A stretch of DNA of 64,000 bases. It comes from Tanypteryx hageni. Lineage: Eukaryota > Arthropoda > Insecta > Odonata > Petaluridae. The position numbers were made by a program, and so were the translations under genes. The stretch is from contig CM054120.1 in NCBI GenBank assembly GCA_028673005.1, positions 70,667,533-70,731,532 of the forward strand. Reading direction: 5' to 3'. Of this stretch, positions 8,194 to 20,281 are shown piece after piece; the first letter of the stretch is position 1, and each line of letters starts with the position of its first letter. Under the pieces are notes generated by a model. That model ran no database searches, had not been told where the DNA came from, and saw only the letters and a program-made list of their open reading frames with translations.

Positions 8194-8480
8194 GATGTCT
8201 TCGCGAGTTCTTGCCGAGAGTTCTTCTAAATGTCGGTGTTTTGACTTGTAGGAATGCGTGGAGCGGAGTCAACCAGAAATGAACCGTCGAGGGGGTCCAC
8301 TGCGGTGTGAGTGAAAAGAGTAGGCGCTTTGCCGGCGTGCTTTCCACCCTCTTTTTATTTCCATCCCTCCCCCGTCTCCTCTAATGCCGTGGTGAATCCT
8401 CATTGGTTGTCTGCGGCGTGACGTCTCACGTGCGCTACCCTTTCGGGACCATTTCCGAGGAGTCACTTATCGGGATTTTT
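8194..8480 (-). promoter_or_regulatory. GC-rich promoter and leader of module A, copy 1
   Basis: A GC- and CpG-rich island in AT-rich DNA lies directly upstream of the module A ATG. On the minus strand, from far to near, it has an E-box CACGTG (8427-8432), a CRE-like half ACGTCA (8419-8424), an inverted CCAAT box seen as CCAAT on the minus strand (8402-8406) and a TATA-like ATAAAAA (8352-8358). That predicts transcription starting near 8325 and a leader of about 130 bases. The order and spacing fit an RNA polymerase II core promoter. The 65-codon frame 8269-8466 lies entirely inside this region and is treated as a by-product of its base composition. Copies 3-6 change TGTGAGTG to TGCGAGTG near 8308. 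Confidence 0.5.
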
Positions 8481-8484
8481 CCAA

Positions 8485-10095
8485 GAAGTTGAAATTGTAT
8501 TGAGAGTGATTTGTGTGGTGATTTCTATCCAGGACATATGAATCGGTGCATTTAAAACCGTCAAAAAGGAACCTGGGCGAATGCGGTTATTTGGGTAATT
8601 TTAACGTAATTTTATAATAACTAGAGCCGTCTAGGAAAATCGCGGGACCTGGTGCAATGTTTTCGCGCGGCGTCTCTTACGCTGGGCTGATCATATTTAA
8701 ACAAGGGAAAAACGGAAGGTTTACTGGAGTTTAATAGGAAAAATACGGGAGAAAACGGGATATCTTCTTTCTAAATTATTGTTTTATGAAGGACGTTTTC
8801 AAATTTCAAAAATGTATAATTTTAATGGTTTATGGAATTCTGCTGATAGGATAAAACATTGCGGTTTGATTCCAGTTTTTTTCAAATACTTATTTTAATG
8901 TTTAAAGAATATAGTTTTAAATTTCCTTTCCCTATAACAAAAATAAAAAAGGGTTTGTTTGCGTCTTCCATGGAAATAAAATGTATTTCATAGTATATTT
9001 TCTGCTTTTATGATTTCTACCTTATTTTGCAGTAACTCATAAAATTCGTTGCATGGTATCATACATGCAGTAGTATAAAATTGTAACCACAACATTGAAA
9101 GTTGTAATTTCTAGCTTGTTTCGCTCATCGGTCAGTTCAATTGATTAAAGAGAAACCTCGTTCTGTTTTTACATTATGAGTCGGCAACGCAAATCCAGTA
9201 ACTGAAAACTTTAAAAAGTTCGCTCTTCTGTCCGTCAAACTCGACAAAAGAAAAAATAATGGTGCAATTTCCAATTGTTGATTTTGAGATCCATTTTAAT
9301 TGATCATTTTCCGTTTGTTGGGGGACAAACGTTTTTAAAATAGAGAAGATATGGAAATTTAATTTCAGGGAAACGCTCTACTTGTGTGTTGATGTTTGTC
9401 GGCAGTGCGCTCCTGGACTTCATGACGACCGTATTGTTAATTTATTTCCTTTATTTTTATTTAACAGCCTTCTATTTTTTCCTCTCCCTCCGCCTTTTTC
9501 TTAATTTAATGCGTAGGGCGTTTCATTTCCTATGTTTTATAATGTGACATTAATTTCTTATACTCAATATATACAAATGAACAAATATTTTTAGACGTTC
9601 CGTCCTGTTTTATTGGTCAAGTATTCAATTTTCAGTAATTTTACCATCCAGGGCCAAGCGTCGAAAATTAAAAAAAAATAAGCCATGGTGTTTTAATAGT
9701 TAATATTTTTTTACATGGAATACCAGCATGTATAGGCCATTACAGTCAAGTTTGTGTGTATAACAAGAACGTTTGTTTGAGCGCGCGGCCTATTTCTGTG
9801 TGAGGCCGGGTGCAGTGTCATCGTTGGCCCCGCAACCCTGCGAAAAACTATATTTTAATTTCTTGTCAGCTTGAAGAGGTGTTTTGGAACCGCCGGACAA
9901 TTCTGTTTGTGAGATTATGCAAGTTATAGCTTCCTAAACTCTTTCTTGCAGATTAATTTTAGGAGTCCCGCGAAAATAGTTTTAATTGTATAAATCAAAT
10001 ATTTGGATACATTGATAGGTAATTAGCGTAATACACTTTCCTCTACTAAATAAATGATGGCGTGGTACCAATGCTTTCAAAGGTTGTAACGCCAC
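8485..10095. other. Intergenic AT-rich stretch, no gene recognised
   Basis: No coding frame is conserved across units. A plus-strand pyrimidine tract at about 9450-9505 follows TTTAACAG and could be read as splice-like, but nothing open follows it. The small frames seen only in copies 4 and 6 (40446-40637 plus; 61420-61620 minus) appear through single-base differences and are noise. Confidence 0.45.
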
Positions 10096-10138
10096 TGACT
10101 GTGAGGGAGAAATTCAAGGTTTAAGGTAACTGAGCGGT

Positions 10139-10239
10139 AGGGAAATCATGCCATTTCCCTCCATTTTCGCGGATCCACACTGAACTTCAATCTTTTGTGG
10201 AACCCTAGGGTTCCACGTAACCCATGTTAAGAAGCACTG
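10139..10239 (-). mobile_element. hAT-type terminus with 20-bp palindrome
   Basis: Read on the minus strand from 10239, the sequence CAGTGCTTCTTAACATGGG is a typical hAT inverted end. It is followed by the perfect palindrome GTGGAACCCTAGGGTTCCAC (10197-10216), a feature shared with several hAT families that carry GGAACCCTAGGGTTCC subterminally. No matching second end or 8-bp duplication was found, so only one end survives. It lies inside another terminus (10310), making a nested pair. Confidence 0.5.
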
Positions 10240-10310
10240 ACATACGTTACCCCAGACTTGACGGGGCTCCTGGCGCGCATCATGTACGACCCACCCTAAA
10301 TCCACCACTG
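10240..10310 (-). mobile_element. Second hAT-type terminus interrupting the coding relic
   Basis: On the minus strand CAGTGGTGGATTTAGGGTGG starts at 10310. The flanking octamer CTCGAGAT (10311-10318) fits the nTnnnnAn target preference. About 71 bases in, the sequence is replaced by the other terminus at 10239. The partner end is absent. Copies end at 20281, 30707, 41144, 51587 and 62030. Confidence 0.45.
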
Positions 10311-10614
10311 CTCGAGATAATGTCTTAAGTTTCTTTAAATGATTGTAGAAATTCTTGTTCCTTCTATCCGCAAAGCTAAAAAAAGCTTCTGTCTCTCCTT
10401 TCAAAATCAGATCCTTCTTTTTTTCTAAAATATCCTCAACGCTAAAGTCGACTTCTCCGAACTTCTTTCTTATTTCGTTTCCATATTCCAACTCGGTCTA
10501 CTCGTCTCTTCCTTCCATTGCCTTTAAGTACTCGAAGACGTTCAGTAATGCATAGCTCCTAATTTTACCGAATCTCATACCGCGTACATTTCGTGCCCGA
10601 GGACTGGGATACAT
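10311..10614 (-). pseudogene. Degenerate coding relic of unknown origin, copy 1
   Basis: On the minus strand one frame runs from ATG (10614-10612) as MYPSPRARNVRGMRFGKIRS, then YALLNVFEYLKAMEGRDE. A TAG at 10500-10498 breaks it and it then continues in the same frame: TELEYGNEIRKKFGEVDFSV, then EDILEKKKDLILKGETEAFF, up to the transposon end at 10310. The composition is protein-like (charged, few repeats). The frame called at 10114-10491 starts at TTG and runs into the transposon, so its last third is not native. I do not recognise the family; it could be a host exon, a processed pseudogene or part of an old retroelement. Confidence 0.45.
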
Positions 10615-11029
10615 TCTCTCAGTCACTACGGGGTTTTATCTCATCTTTCAAGACACAATCATAGCTATCCTTCATACTCTGTCTTTTATATTTTTTCATT
10701 TACCCGCTTTGTAATTTATAAAAATAATTTATTTTAATGTATTGTATTATTATGTTATTTCGTTATAATATTTAATTGTAAGATTGCTTGCGCTGTATGT
10801 GGAATTATATGAGTAATTAAAAATATTAATAAAGGGTGACGCGCAGGGGCTACCCGAAAAATTAAGGCGCTTCGTATAGGTTAGTTGATATATTATCAAA
10901 GTACATGTTAATTTATTCTACGTAATGTAAATCGTTTTGATAATGATAGAATAAAATGTAAGTCGTCAAGATTCAGGCCTGTCGGCGATATAAGTATATT
11001 ATTTATTTATTTGCGCGTAAAGTATAGAT

Positions 11030-14000
11030 CAGCGGTTCACAATTCAGAAGTTGACTCGGGCCTAAATCAAACTTGATTTGATCTAAGCAGGCCGGCCTAT
11101 GAAACTTTTGTCCATAGTAAAAGTTAGAATTTGTTAATGTGGATTCGTTAATTACTATGACAAATTTTTCTTGTAAATTTTATGAGGTGACGAAGCTATA
11201 TAATTTACTCACTCGTTGGGAGATGTTGCGCAGTTTATCTCTTGACATTCCAGTTATATCTGGCGTAATTCTAGTTGTCGCTGTTCTGAAATTGTTTCTT
11301 TATTCTAATCTGACATCGTTAAAGGTAATGGAGGTTTTTTTAACTTCACGTGAGAGATGTATTACAAACATAAAGGAAAAACAGATATCTAGGTCCTTGG
11401 ATTGGTATCTGTTTAGAAAAAATATGCTCGCCACAATGGTGTTTAGTAATTAAACAGATATCTAAGTCCTTGGATTGGTATCTGTTTAGAAAACATATGC
11501 GCGCTATAATGGTGTTTAGTAATAGACGTATGTCTGATAAAATAACAAGTTTAATGCGTAAAGATTCATAAATAAAAATATTTTGTTCACCAAATCGAAT
11601 TGTTCTGGAATTTGAATTGGTTTAACTGTCTAAGGGTGTCGAGTGATCGCTATGTCGAATGTTCTAGAGCAGCGACTAACAAATATTTACGGCTCTGGGA
11701 CCTGTTGTTACGGCAACCGATCTTGTCCTGACCCCTATTATGGTAGATGACCTTGTCGCTATTCTCATAACTCCACCCATCTACCAACAAATGTAATAAT
11801 GTGATAGGAATACTTAGAGAAAATCAGGATTTTCGTTAATATTCATATTGAAAAATCGTCAAAGATTACCTTTTACTAACGAGATCAAAATGATGCCAAC
11901 CATCGGGTCGTATGCAAAAAATTGCGGTTTATTGAAACTTAATCTCTGTCGATTTTAGATGGAATAACTTGACATCAAGGGCAGATCTAGGAACCTCCCA
12001 AGGAGGGGGGGGGGGATCGATTAAGTTCTATTTTCCTCGTTAGTAGGAAAATTTTCAAATAAAACTCCCTATAATTGTCAAAATTATATTCAGGACTTTT
12101 TATAGAGATTATCACAAGAAATAATAGTATAGTAATTTTCTATCATAAAACCTATTTTGGTGAAATATATTTTGACAACCACGCATACATTGACCTGCCT
12201 TATAATAATCCATATTTTGCGAAAATGATGTATAAGGCTTATGTTTCGCATAATGTAAAAAGGAAAAAATATATTTAAATCTGGTATCTGTGACATTCTA
12301 TTAACTTTGTATAGCACTTTTAACATTTTATTTAAAAAATCACAATAAAAAATCAAGTCGCCGATTGCCAGAATTAGCAAAACGATCTAAAATCTCTTCC
12401 GGGTCAAGATGAATATCTTGATGTTTATGGAGTAACGCCAAACCCACAAGTCTTTCTTCACTCATTCTGTTCCGCAATCAAGTTTTAAATCGTCGCAAAG
12501 CCGAAAAGCTGCTTTCAGAGCTAGCTACACTTTTAGGAAGAGTGAGTAAAAGTTTTAATAAAATTTTTCGACTTGGTTAAATTTTCTCGTAGCACATACT
12601 GAAAAATTCACAGATACTCATGTTAGTTATAAAGTTATTGCACTTATATTCACGTTCCCATTTGGTTTTCCACATTATTAATTCGCTTAGAAAAATAGTA
12701 AACGGATTTGAAATAATGAAAACATTCTAAAAGTCAGAATATTTTTCCCATCTTGACGTTACAGTATTATCTAACACAACTTGATCCAAACACAATAGTT
12801 GTTTCGGTAATATATTTCCCAAATTAAATGCCTTAAGTGTATCATCACAAAAACGGCTTCGAAAATCATCTAGGAGAGTATCAATCATTGGGATAATTTC
12901 AATACGTCGATTGTATTCCTCAGCGGTTTCCGAACAGTTAATTCTTCTTTAGGTATACCAGGGCTTAATGAGCTTTAATTGTAAAATATCTGCAAATTCA
13001 TTAGCGCTTTTCCAAATTCTATTAAATACTTCGTCAACCCTTTTCCTTTCACAATCTAATAAGCAAATGATGCCCTCAATGCATTTTATAGCTGAATTCA
13101 GATCTAGCGACTCTTTTTGTAATGACTTACTATTTGGAAGTGTCAAGGAAAAAATAATAGTAATGCATTTCATCGAAACAATGAATTTGCTTGTCATGAG
13201 ATTACTGAGGAGTAAATCCGCGCCTTTGTTAAAGATGTCCTATCATCCCAATTACTGATATCGTTCAATATCTTGGTAATTATGGAAAAAATTTTCTCAA
13301 ACATTAAACGAGCATTATGTTTTTTTACCCAGCGTGTATCGCACAAGGTACTTAATCCACCACCCATTTCTCTCTTTAAAATATAACTTCTCTTAGCAGA
13401 AAAATGATAACAATTAATAACCTCGCCCATTAATTCAAAACATTTTCTAATTGCCCTAATTTCGGGCGATTGCTTGTTTTTCTTTATGAGCCAAAACATG
13501 AAGATTTTGAGCACTTCCCACCCTTGAGGTTGCGACTTATAACTGACCGTGAGTGAAACAATCTGATCTTATATTTAAATTTATATTCAAATTTAAATTA
13601 AATAATATTCTTTATCATTACACCGTTTATGTACACTTCACTAAATAAGAATATTTATTAAGTAGCTGAATTAATAAACCAAAACAACATCAAGTCCTTG
13701 AACTTTGACAATGTTATTGTCGTCAGGGAACTTATCGTTAAAAATGCAAATTTAGTCCAAATTAATGAGAATAAACGTGAAATGCGTGCGGTTTCGAGTC
13801 AAAGACTAAAAAAGACGATAAGAATAAGAAACTATGATCATTCTTCATAATTACTATGCAGGTACGAAGTTTTTAAGTAAATTTGTCGAATTTATATAAT
13901 CAAATGAATGGATGCCTGCACTTATAAAAGTCAACTTTTACGTATTATCTTACGGGGCATAAATAAAATGCGAATACCTTTTTATGGGAAATCTGTCGGG

Positions 14001-16208
14001 AATTTAAACTCCCCTACGTGCCAAGTTTCGTTACGATACCTTTGAAGGTGTGGATTTGCATAGGATAACATACATACAACCAAACATTTGAAATTAATTT
14101 CCATTGATTGATAAACTTTATCAAAATAATCATGCTGATTTATGACAAGATGAAAACGGATTTTCCATTGTTGGATATCAAATAAAAAGTTTTTTAATTT
14201 TAAATATTTGATGAAATTGTAATCGGGACTAGAAAGGTGATTTATAAGTGCTGTTTTTATATTATGTTACAGTTGTATTTTTCAAGCTGCTCATACGTGA
14301 TTTTTGCTAGTATTATTCAGGGTTTTAATGGATGATTCAACGACTATAATATCATCCGAAGGAGGTTCTTTGTGAGGGAGACAAAAGTTAAGTCTTGTCC
14401 TCAAGAGATTGAGTTTTTGTTTAGTAAATGTTCTTTCAGCGAAGTTATGGGCAATATCGATGTAATCAAAGTGTTTTATGTGGTCACTAAAGGATTTTAT
14501 GTTTTCTGCGTGTGTGTGTGAAAAAGTCTAGAATAGTGTACTTTCCCCTAAATCCGGAGTGCGTGTGAGATTGCGTCTTTTAGGTCCCTAGCGTGGAGAA
14601 ATTTCATTAATAAGGAAGGTATTTGGCTGATTTGGTAATAACTATCTTACGTATCGAGGCACTATAAGTATTTTTGGGCAAGGGCCTTGCGGTTCAATTT
14701 CAACATTTCGCGGCCAATACTTTGAAAAATACTGCTCTAGACCATTTAAAATATCTATCGTCTAGACTTTAGATGATTGCAAGGAGTGTACACATCATCA
14801 TAATTACCTCAGCTTCGGTGTTTGATGAATATACATAATTATTTTCGATAAAGTTTGATAAAATAAGTTTTGATGATAATAAATGGCGGATGTGATCACA
14901 TAAGGCGGAATGTCTTACTCTACATATGGTTTTGGAATTTCACTGTTGATTACAATAAGCGGTTGATAACATTAACGAGTGATCACATTAACGATTACAA
15001 AGATTTCAACTGAAATTAGTCCATTTTTGGAGGATCATTGTTATAAGTCTTAATCGTTGCGTTTGTTATAATTTCAACATTTAAAAATTTATTAGTGCCA
15101 AGTAATATGATTTAGGTCTGTTATTAAATTCATAATGGCTCCAGCATTGAAAAAGGGAAAGAAATTGGTTATGAACAAAAACTTATGGTTCCACTTCCAT
15201 TTCAATCACCGAAATGGATAAAAAATACTGGGGGCATGAAAAACTTTCTATCGAAATTTGCCTCCACTCAATTTTTTTGAAGCAATCTTGTATGAATGCA
15301 TAAGCTAACAGCAACAATTTGTTTATTTATTTAGAGATAATCATAGGTATTTCATGTCACGTGATATTATTTCTTGCGATTACAACCCTGCTCATGTTTC
15401 TCAAATTTCTTTCCTAGTCTACCGTTGGAAATATCAGAGATTGTTAAATTTGAAAAATTTGTATTTCTAAAAGATAGCTGGTGCCTTATTATGATCACAT
15501 GAGAATATTATTATCTGTAATTTTTGGAATAAATACGAGGATCTTAATATTCTACGGTGAGCTCTCTTCTGAATTTGCTGAGATGTAGATTTAGTTAAAA
15601 GCCGTTAATCTGTAGAATATCTTTGTAGGGACATTTATTTTTGGGAATAAAATATAGGTAAAATACTGACATTTAAACTATCGTTTTGAGGAGGGCCGCG
15701 TGAATGAAGTTTGAAGGCCGAGTGCAATATATTTCTGCCATTCTTTTACTTAAAGAAAGATAGAAAGAAAAAAATGAGAGTTTGTTTTGATGACGCAATG
15801 TGAGAAAGCGCGTTTTATTTATAGATTGTTATTTAGAATTGCAAACGTGATATTCTTTATTAACCTAGTAATATAATTGTATGACACAAAGTTATTTATT
15901 CGATAATTATTAAAAACGTATGTTCTTACTCTTACACATGTTTGGTTTCCAATCTAATCTAATCTATGATATGAATATACTACATCACTAAAAAGGACTC
16001 TCCGGACAATCCAGATTTTTCAAGAAAATTTCTTTTCTTATATTATTATGGCATCAAAGATCACGCAAATAGTGAATAATTTTAAATTTCTATCTATACC
16101 AGTTGTATCATAATCATAATTTGCATATTTAGAAGTCCCCGCCCGAGCCTCCTTAATTTTTCCAAAGCATTTCTTTGGCATTGTAATGGATTGCATCATA
16201 AACCACAT
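11030..16208. mobile_element. Composite hAT transposon, copy 2, right end deleted
   Basis: The left end and its GTATAGAT duplication are intact (11022-11029). The right inverted end and right duplication were lost in the 440-base deletion that joins at 16208/16209. Confidence 0.5.
12361..13514 (-). pseudogene. hAT transposase relic, copy 2
   Basis: Same relic as at 1925-3078, with the CG insertion that splits the upstream segment and the conserved TGA in the dimerisation domain. Confidence 0.83.
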
Positions 16209-16704
16209 TTTTATAAATCTGGATTAAATAATTTTTTAGCAATATTTAAAATGATTCTCGCCTCTCCATCATAAAACAAGTTTTAGAAGGATATATACTT
16301 TCAAAAGAGCAAATTTATACAAAACACGAAAAAATATTAATATTTTATAAACGCTAAATTTCGTTTCATTTTATTTTCAGAAGGATATTAAAGTTTAGAA
16401 AATTCTTTCCGGCGAAAAAGTTTACTCTTCTGAAATTGCAAGTTTTACAAAATTTCAATCACACGGGAAATACAATCTAGTTTCATAATTACTGATTTGA
16501 ATGCATTTCACTTTTCTCCTGAAGGAATGTTGGATGAAAAAATCTCCTAGGAAAAATTCTGATTGAATCGCAAAAAGTACTTAAAGAGATTATTTTAATC
16601 CCTTAATTTAAACTACTCATGCAGGATTTAAATCTGGAAATAGAATAGGAGTGACATTTTTTCGCAAACTGAAATTTCAGGTGGAAGTTAAATTAAAATA
16701 AAAC

Positions 16705-16954
16705 AGTATTTTTCACCATCGGGTTTATTGAATAAAAGCATACTAACGACTATTTTCACACATAGCTATAGGCCCCTTTTCATAAGTATGGGCCGCATGG
16801 AAATTGAACTTAACATTTAAAGAAAACCATTGTCGTTTCTACTTGAAAATATCAAGGTACAGACGTGAAGTTTTAGTGGGAAGACGAAATGGTGTTTTAT
16901 CGGAATCTTCCTCTTGTCTGTAATCCAGCTGCTACATTCTTTCGAGCCTCGTTT
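16705..16954 (-). other. Candidate terminal exon, copy 2
   Basis: Same acceptor and AATAAA. It carries the two extra bases relative to copy 1, so the 37-codon frame is shifted. Confidence 0.4.
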
Positions 16955-17079
16955 CTGAAAAATAATAAAGGAAATGAGTGTATTTGTCATAGTTATGAAT
17001 GCACATCTTCAATAATTTTGTTTGAAATCAACTTCATAATTTTAAGCATCATGATAGATAAACTGCGCCGCAAATAAAT

Positions 17080-17307
17080 CTATAGAAACCTGAGGGCTAA
17101 CAAAAGACAAGGATTTCGCCTACGCTTCATAGCCCTTATCACCAGTCGTGGGATGTCCGGATCGTTTGGTTCCTCTTCGATCACAATCACGAGTAAGGAC
17201 TTAACTCCCACTCTATTTCTTTGCCTTTCTTCGTCCAGTATTCGGTTGTCATTTCCAGCAGCGTATCTGGCAGCAGTAGATGCCGCGAAGAGACCTCCAC
17301 TATGGAT
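17080..17307 (-). pseudogene. Module B, copy 2
   Basis: Same as 7093-7320; the ATC is retained at the start position. Confidence 0.58.
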
Positions 17308-17955
17308 GATGACTTCGTGAGGGAACCAAGATGTGTAAAATAAATAAAATTAATATACATTAAAAACAGCTGAGTTGATTCTGAAGCCTAAATTGGGGGG
17401 AATGCATGGAGGACGACGGATGATGAACCGGGATACTTCAATATTTCGAAGTCGTGGATCTAGGTGTAAGGCTTAGGGGTGTAATAGGAAGACAAATATA
17501 TTTACTGACACTTATTTACGCAAGATTAAACCATCACATTATAATAAACAAACAGAATAATGCTTAGATATTTGTAGAATATTTTAAAAATGCGTATATT
17601 ATCAAATAAAATATTTGAGATGTATTTTATTAAATGTTAATCATCTCCCTTACTATTTACGCAATCAACCCACTTTTGTATCCGCCACTGTTCGTGGATA
17701 CCTTACATAGACTCATCGCTTTTAATAAAATAACTTTCTCTGCACTATTAATTTCAAAGATATTCACGGAAATATCAGATATTGAAATATTTAGCACAAG
17801 GTTATGATAAACGAAAATTCAGACGCACCTATCGGCTGCAGTACAGCCGTCGTCGGTGGTACTTCGACGAAGGTTGAAATATATATTTTCTTTCTCTTTA
17901 CTCAAGTGCTTATTTTTGAATTTGTTTTCGGGCACGAGGCGAGCACGTTAATAAT

Positions 17956-18180
17956 CTAGCAAAGAAATTGTATAAATAGTGAAGTACTTCGCTTACGTCT
18001 CATGGCTCTCATCACGAGACCTGGGATGTCCGAGAAGCTTCGCTCCACCTCCATCACAACTTTGTGATAGCGCTTTCGGGCCTTTTTTCTCGGAGGTATT
18101 TCGTCCCGTTCATCTTTGCCATTTCCGCCAGCGGCTCCGGGAGGTGAGTTGGACGGGCCTCCGGTTCCTCTTTTACTCAT
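17956..18180 (-). CDS. Small basic protein exon (module A), copy 2
   Basis: Amino-acid sequence identical to copy 1, with the same ATG, candidate donor and promoter. Confidence 0.53.
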   Translation of the reverse strand: MSKRGTGGPSNSPPGAAGGNGKDERDEIPPRKKARKRYHKVVMEVERSFSDIPGLVMRAMRRKRSTSLFIQFLC

Positions 18181-18467
18181 GATGTCTTCGCGAGTTCTTG
18201 CCGAGAGTTCTTCTAAATGTCGGTGTTTTGACTTGTAGGAATGCGTGGAGCGGAGTCAACCAGAAATGAACCGTCGAGGGGGTCCACTGCGGTGTGAGTG
18301 AAAAGAGTAGGCGCTTTGCCGGCGTGCTTTCCACCCTCTTTTTATTTCCATCCCTCCCCCGTCTCCTCTAATGCCGTGGTGAATCCTCATTGGTTGTCTG
18401 CGGCGTGACGTCTCACGTGCGCTACCCTTTCGGGACCATTTCCGAGGAGTCACTTATCGGGATTTTT
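18181..18467 (-). promoter_or_regulatory. Module A promoter, copy 2
   Basis: All four sites are present in the same order. Confidence 0.48.
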
Positions 18468-20281
18468 CCAAGAAGTTGAAATTGTATTGAGAGTGATTTG
18501 TGTGGTGATTTCTATCCAGGACATATGAATCGGTGCATTTAAAACCGTCAAAAAGGAACCTGGGCGAATGCGGTTATTTGGGTAATTTTAACGTAATTTT
18601 ATAATAACTAGAGCCGTCTAGGAAAATCGCGGGACCTGGTGCAATGTTTTCGCGCGGCGTCTCTTACGCTGGGCTGATCATATTTAAACAAGGGAAAAAC
18701 GGAAGGTTTACTGGAGTTTAATAGGAAAAATACGGGAGAAAACGGGATATCTTCTTTCTAAATTATTGTTTTATGAAGGACGTTTTCAAATTTCAAAAAT
18801 GTATAATTTTAATGGTTTATGGAATTCTGCTGATAGGATAAAACATTGCGGTTTGATTCCAGTTTTTTTCAAATACTTATTTTAATGTTTAAAGAATATA
18901 GTTTTAAATTTCCTTTCCCTATAACAAAAATAAAAAAGGGTTTGTTTGCGTCTTCCATGGAAATAAAATGTATTTCATAGTATATTTTCTGCTTTTATGA
19001 TTTCTACCCTATTTTGCAGTAACTCATAAAATTCGTTGCATGGTATCATACATGCAGTAGTATAAAATTGTAACCACAACATTGAAAGTTGTAATTTCTA
19101 GCTTGTTTCGCTCATCGGTCAGTTCAATTGATTAAAGAGAAACCTCGTTCTGTTTTTACATTATGAGTCGGCAACGCAAATCCAGTAACTGAAAACTTTA
19201 AAAAGTTCGCTCTTCTGTCCGTCAAACTCGACAAAAGAAAAAATAATGGTGCAATTTCCAATTGTTGATTTTGAGATCCATTTTAATTGATCATTTTCCG
19301 TTTGTTGGGGGACAAACGTTTTTAAAATAGAGAAGATATGGAAATTTAATTTCAGGGAAACGCTCTACTTGTGTGTTGATGTTTGTCGGCAGTGCGCTCC
19401 TGGACTTCCTGACGACCGTATTGTTAATTTATTTCCTTTATTTTTATTTAACAGCCTTCTATTTTTTCCTCTCCCTCCGCCTTTTTCTTAATTTAATGCG
19501 TAGGGCGTTTCATTTCCTATGTTTTATAATGTGACATTAATTTCTTATACTCAATATATACAAATGAACAAATATTTTTAGACGTTCCGTCCTGTTTTAT
19601 TGGTCAAGTATTCAATTTTCAGTAATTTTACCATCCAGGGCCAAGCGTCGAAAATAAAAAAAAAATAAGCCATGGTGTTTTAATATTTAATATTTTTTTA
19701 CATGGAATACCAGCATGTATAGGCCATTACAGTCAAGTTTGTGTGTATAACAAGAACGTTTGTTTGAGCGCGCGGCCTATTTCTGTGTGAGGCCGGGTGC
19801 AGTGTCATCGTTGGCCCCGCAACCCTGCGAAAAACTATATTTTAATTTCTTGTCAGCTTGAAGAGGTGTTTTGGAACCGCCGGACAATTCTGTTTGTGAG
19901 ATTATGCAAGTTATAGCTTCCTAAACTCTTTCTTGCAGATTAATTTTAGGAGTCCCGCGAAAATAGTTTTAATTGTATAAATCAAATATTTGGATACATT
20001 GATAGGTAGTTAGCGTAATACACTTTCCTCTACTAAATAAATGATGGCGTGGTACCAATGCTTTCAAAGGTTGTAACGCCACTGACTGTGAGAGAGAAAT
20101 TCAAGGTTTAAGGTAACTGAGCCATTTCCCTCCATTTTCGCGGATCCACACTGAACTTCAATCTTTTGTGGAACCCTAGGGTTCCACGTAACCCATGTTA
20201 AGAAGCACTGACATACGTTACCCCAGACTTGACGGGGCTCCTGGCGCGCATCATGTACGACCCACCCTAAATCCACCACTG

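Larger units (their letters stand above)
1..10439. repeat. Tandem 10.4-kb unit, copy 1
   Basis: First complete copy of the array; its first bases recur at 10440, 20411, 30837, 41274, 51717 and 62160. Every sub-feature described for this copy recurs in the others in the same order and strand. To convert copy-1 positions near 700, add 10439, 20410, 30836, 41273, 51716 or 62159 for copies 2 to 7; small indels shift later positions. Copy-specific marks: a 14-base G run at 1566-1579, a 9-base ACAATAATA-type insertion near 4709 shared with copies 5 and 6, and a 2-base shortening near 6926 found in no other copy. The phase chosen for the unit start is arbitrary. Confidence 0.97.

Noticed and set aside
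7992..8195. 67-codon plus-strand frame
   Set aside because: Antisense shadow of module A; it begins without a supporting promoter and its one variant (G to E in copies 4 and 6) is silent on the other strand.
8269..8466. 65-codon minus-strand frame in the GC-rich island
   Set aside because: Arg/Gly-rich translation expected from a GC-rich promoter. It covers the CCAAT, CRE-like and TATA-like sites and varies by missense between units.
16889..17077. 62-codon plus-strand frame
   Set aside because: Antisense to the candidate terminal exon, and absent in copy 1 because of a 2-base difference.
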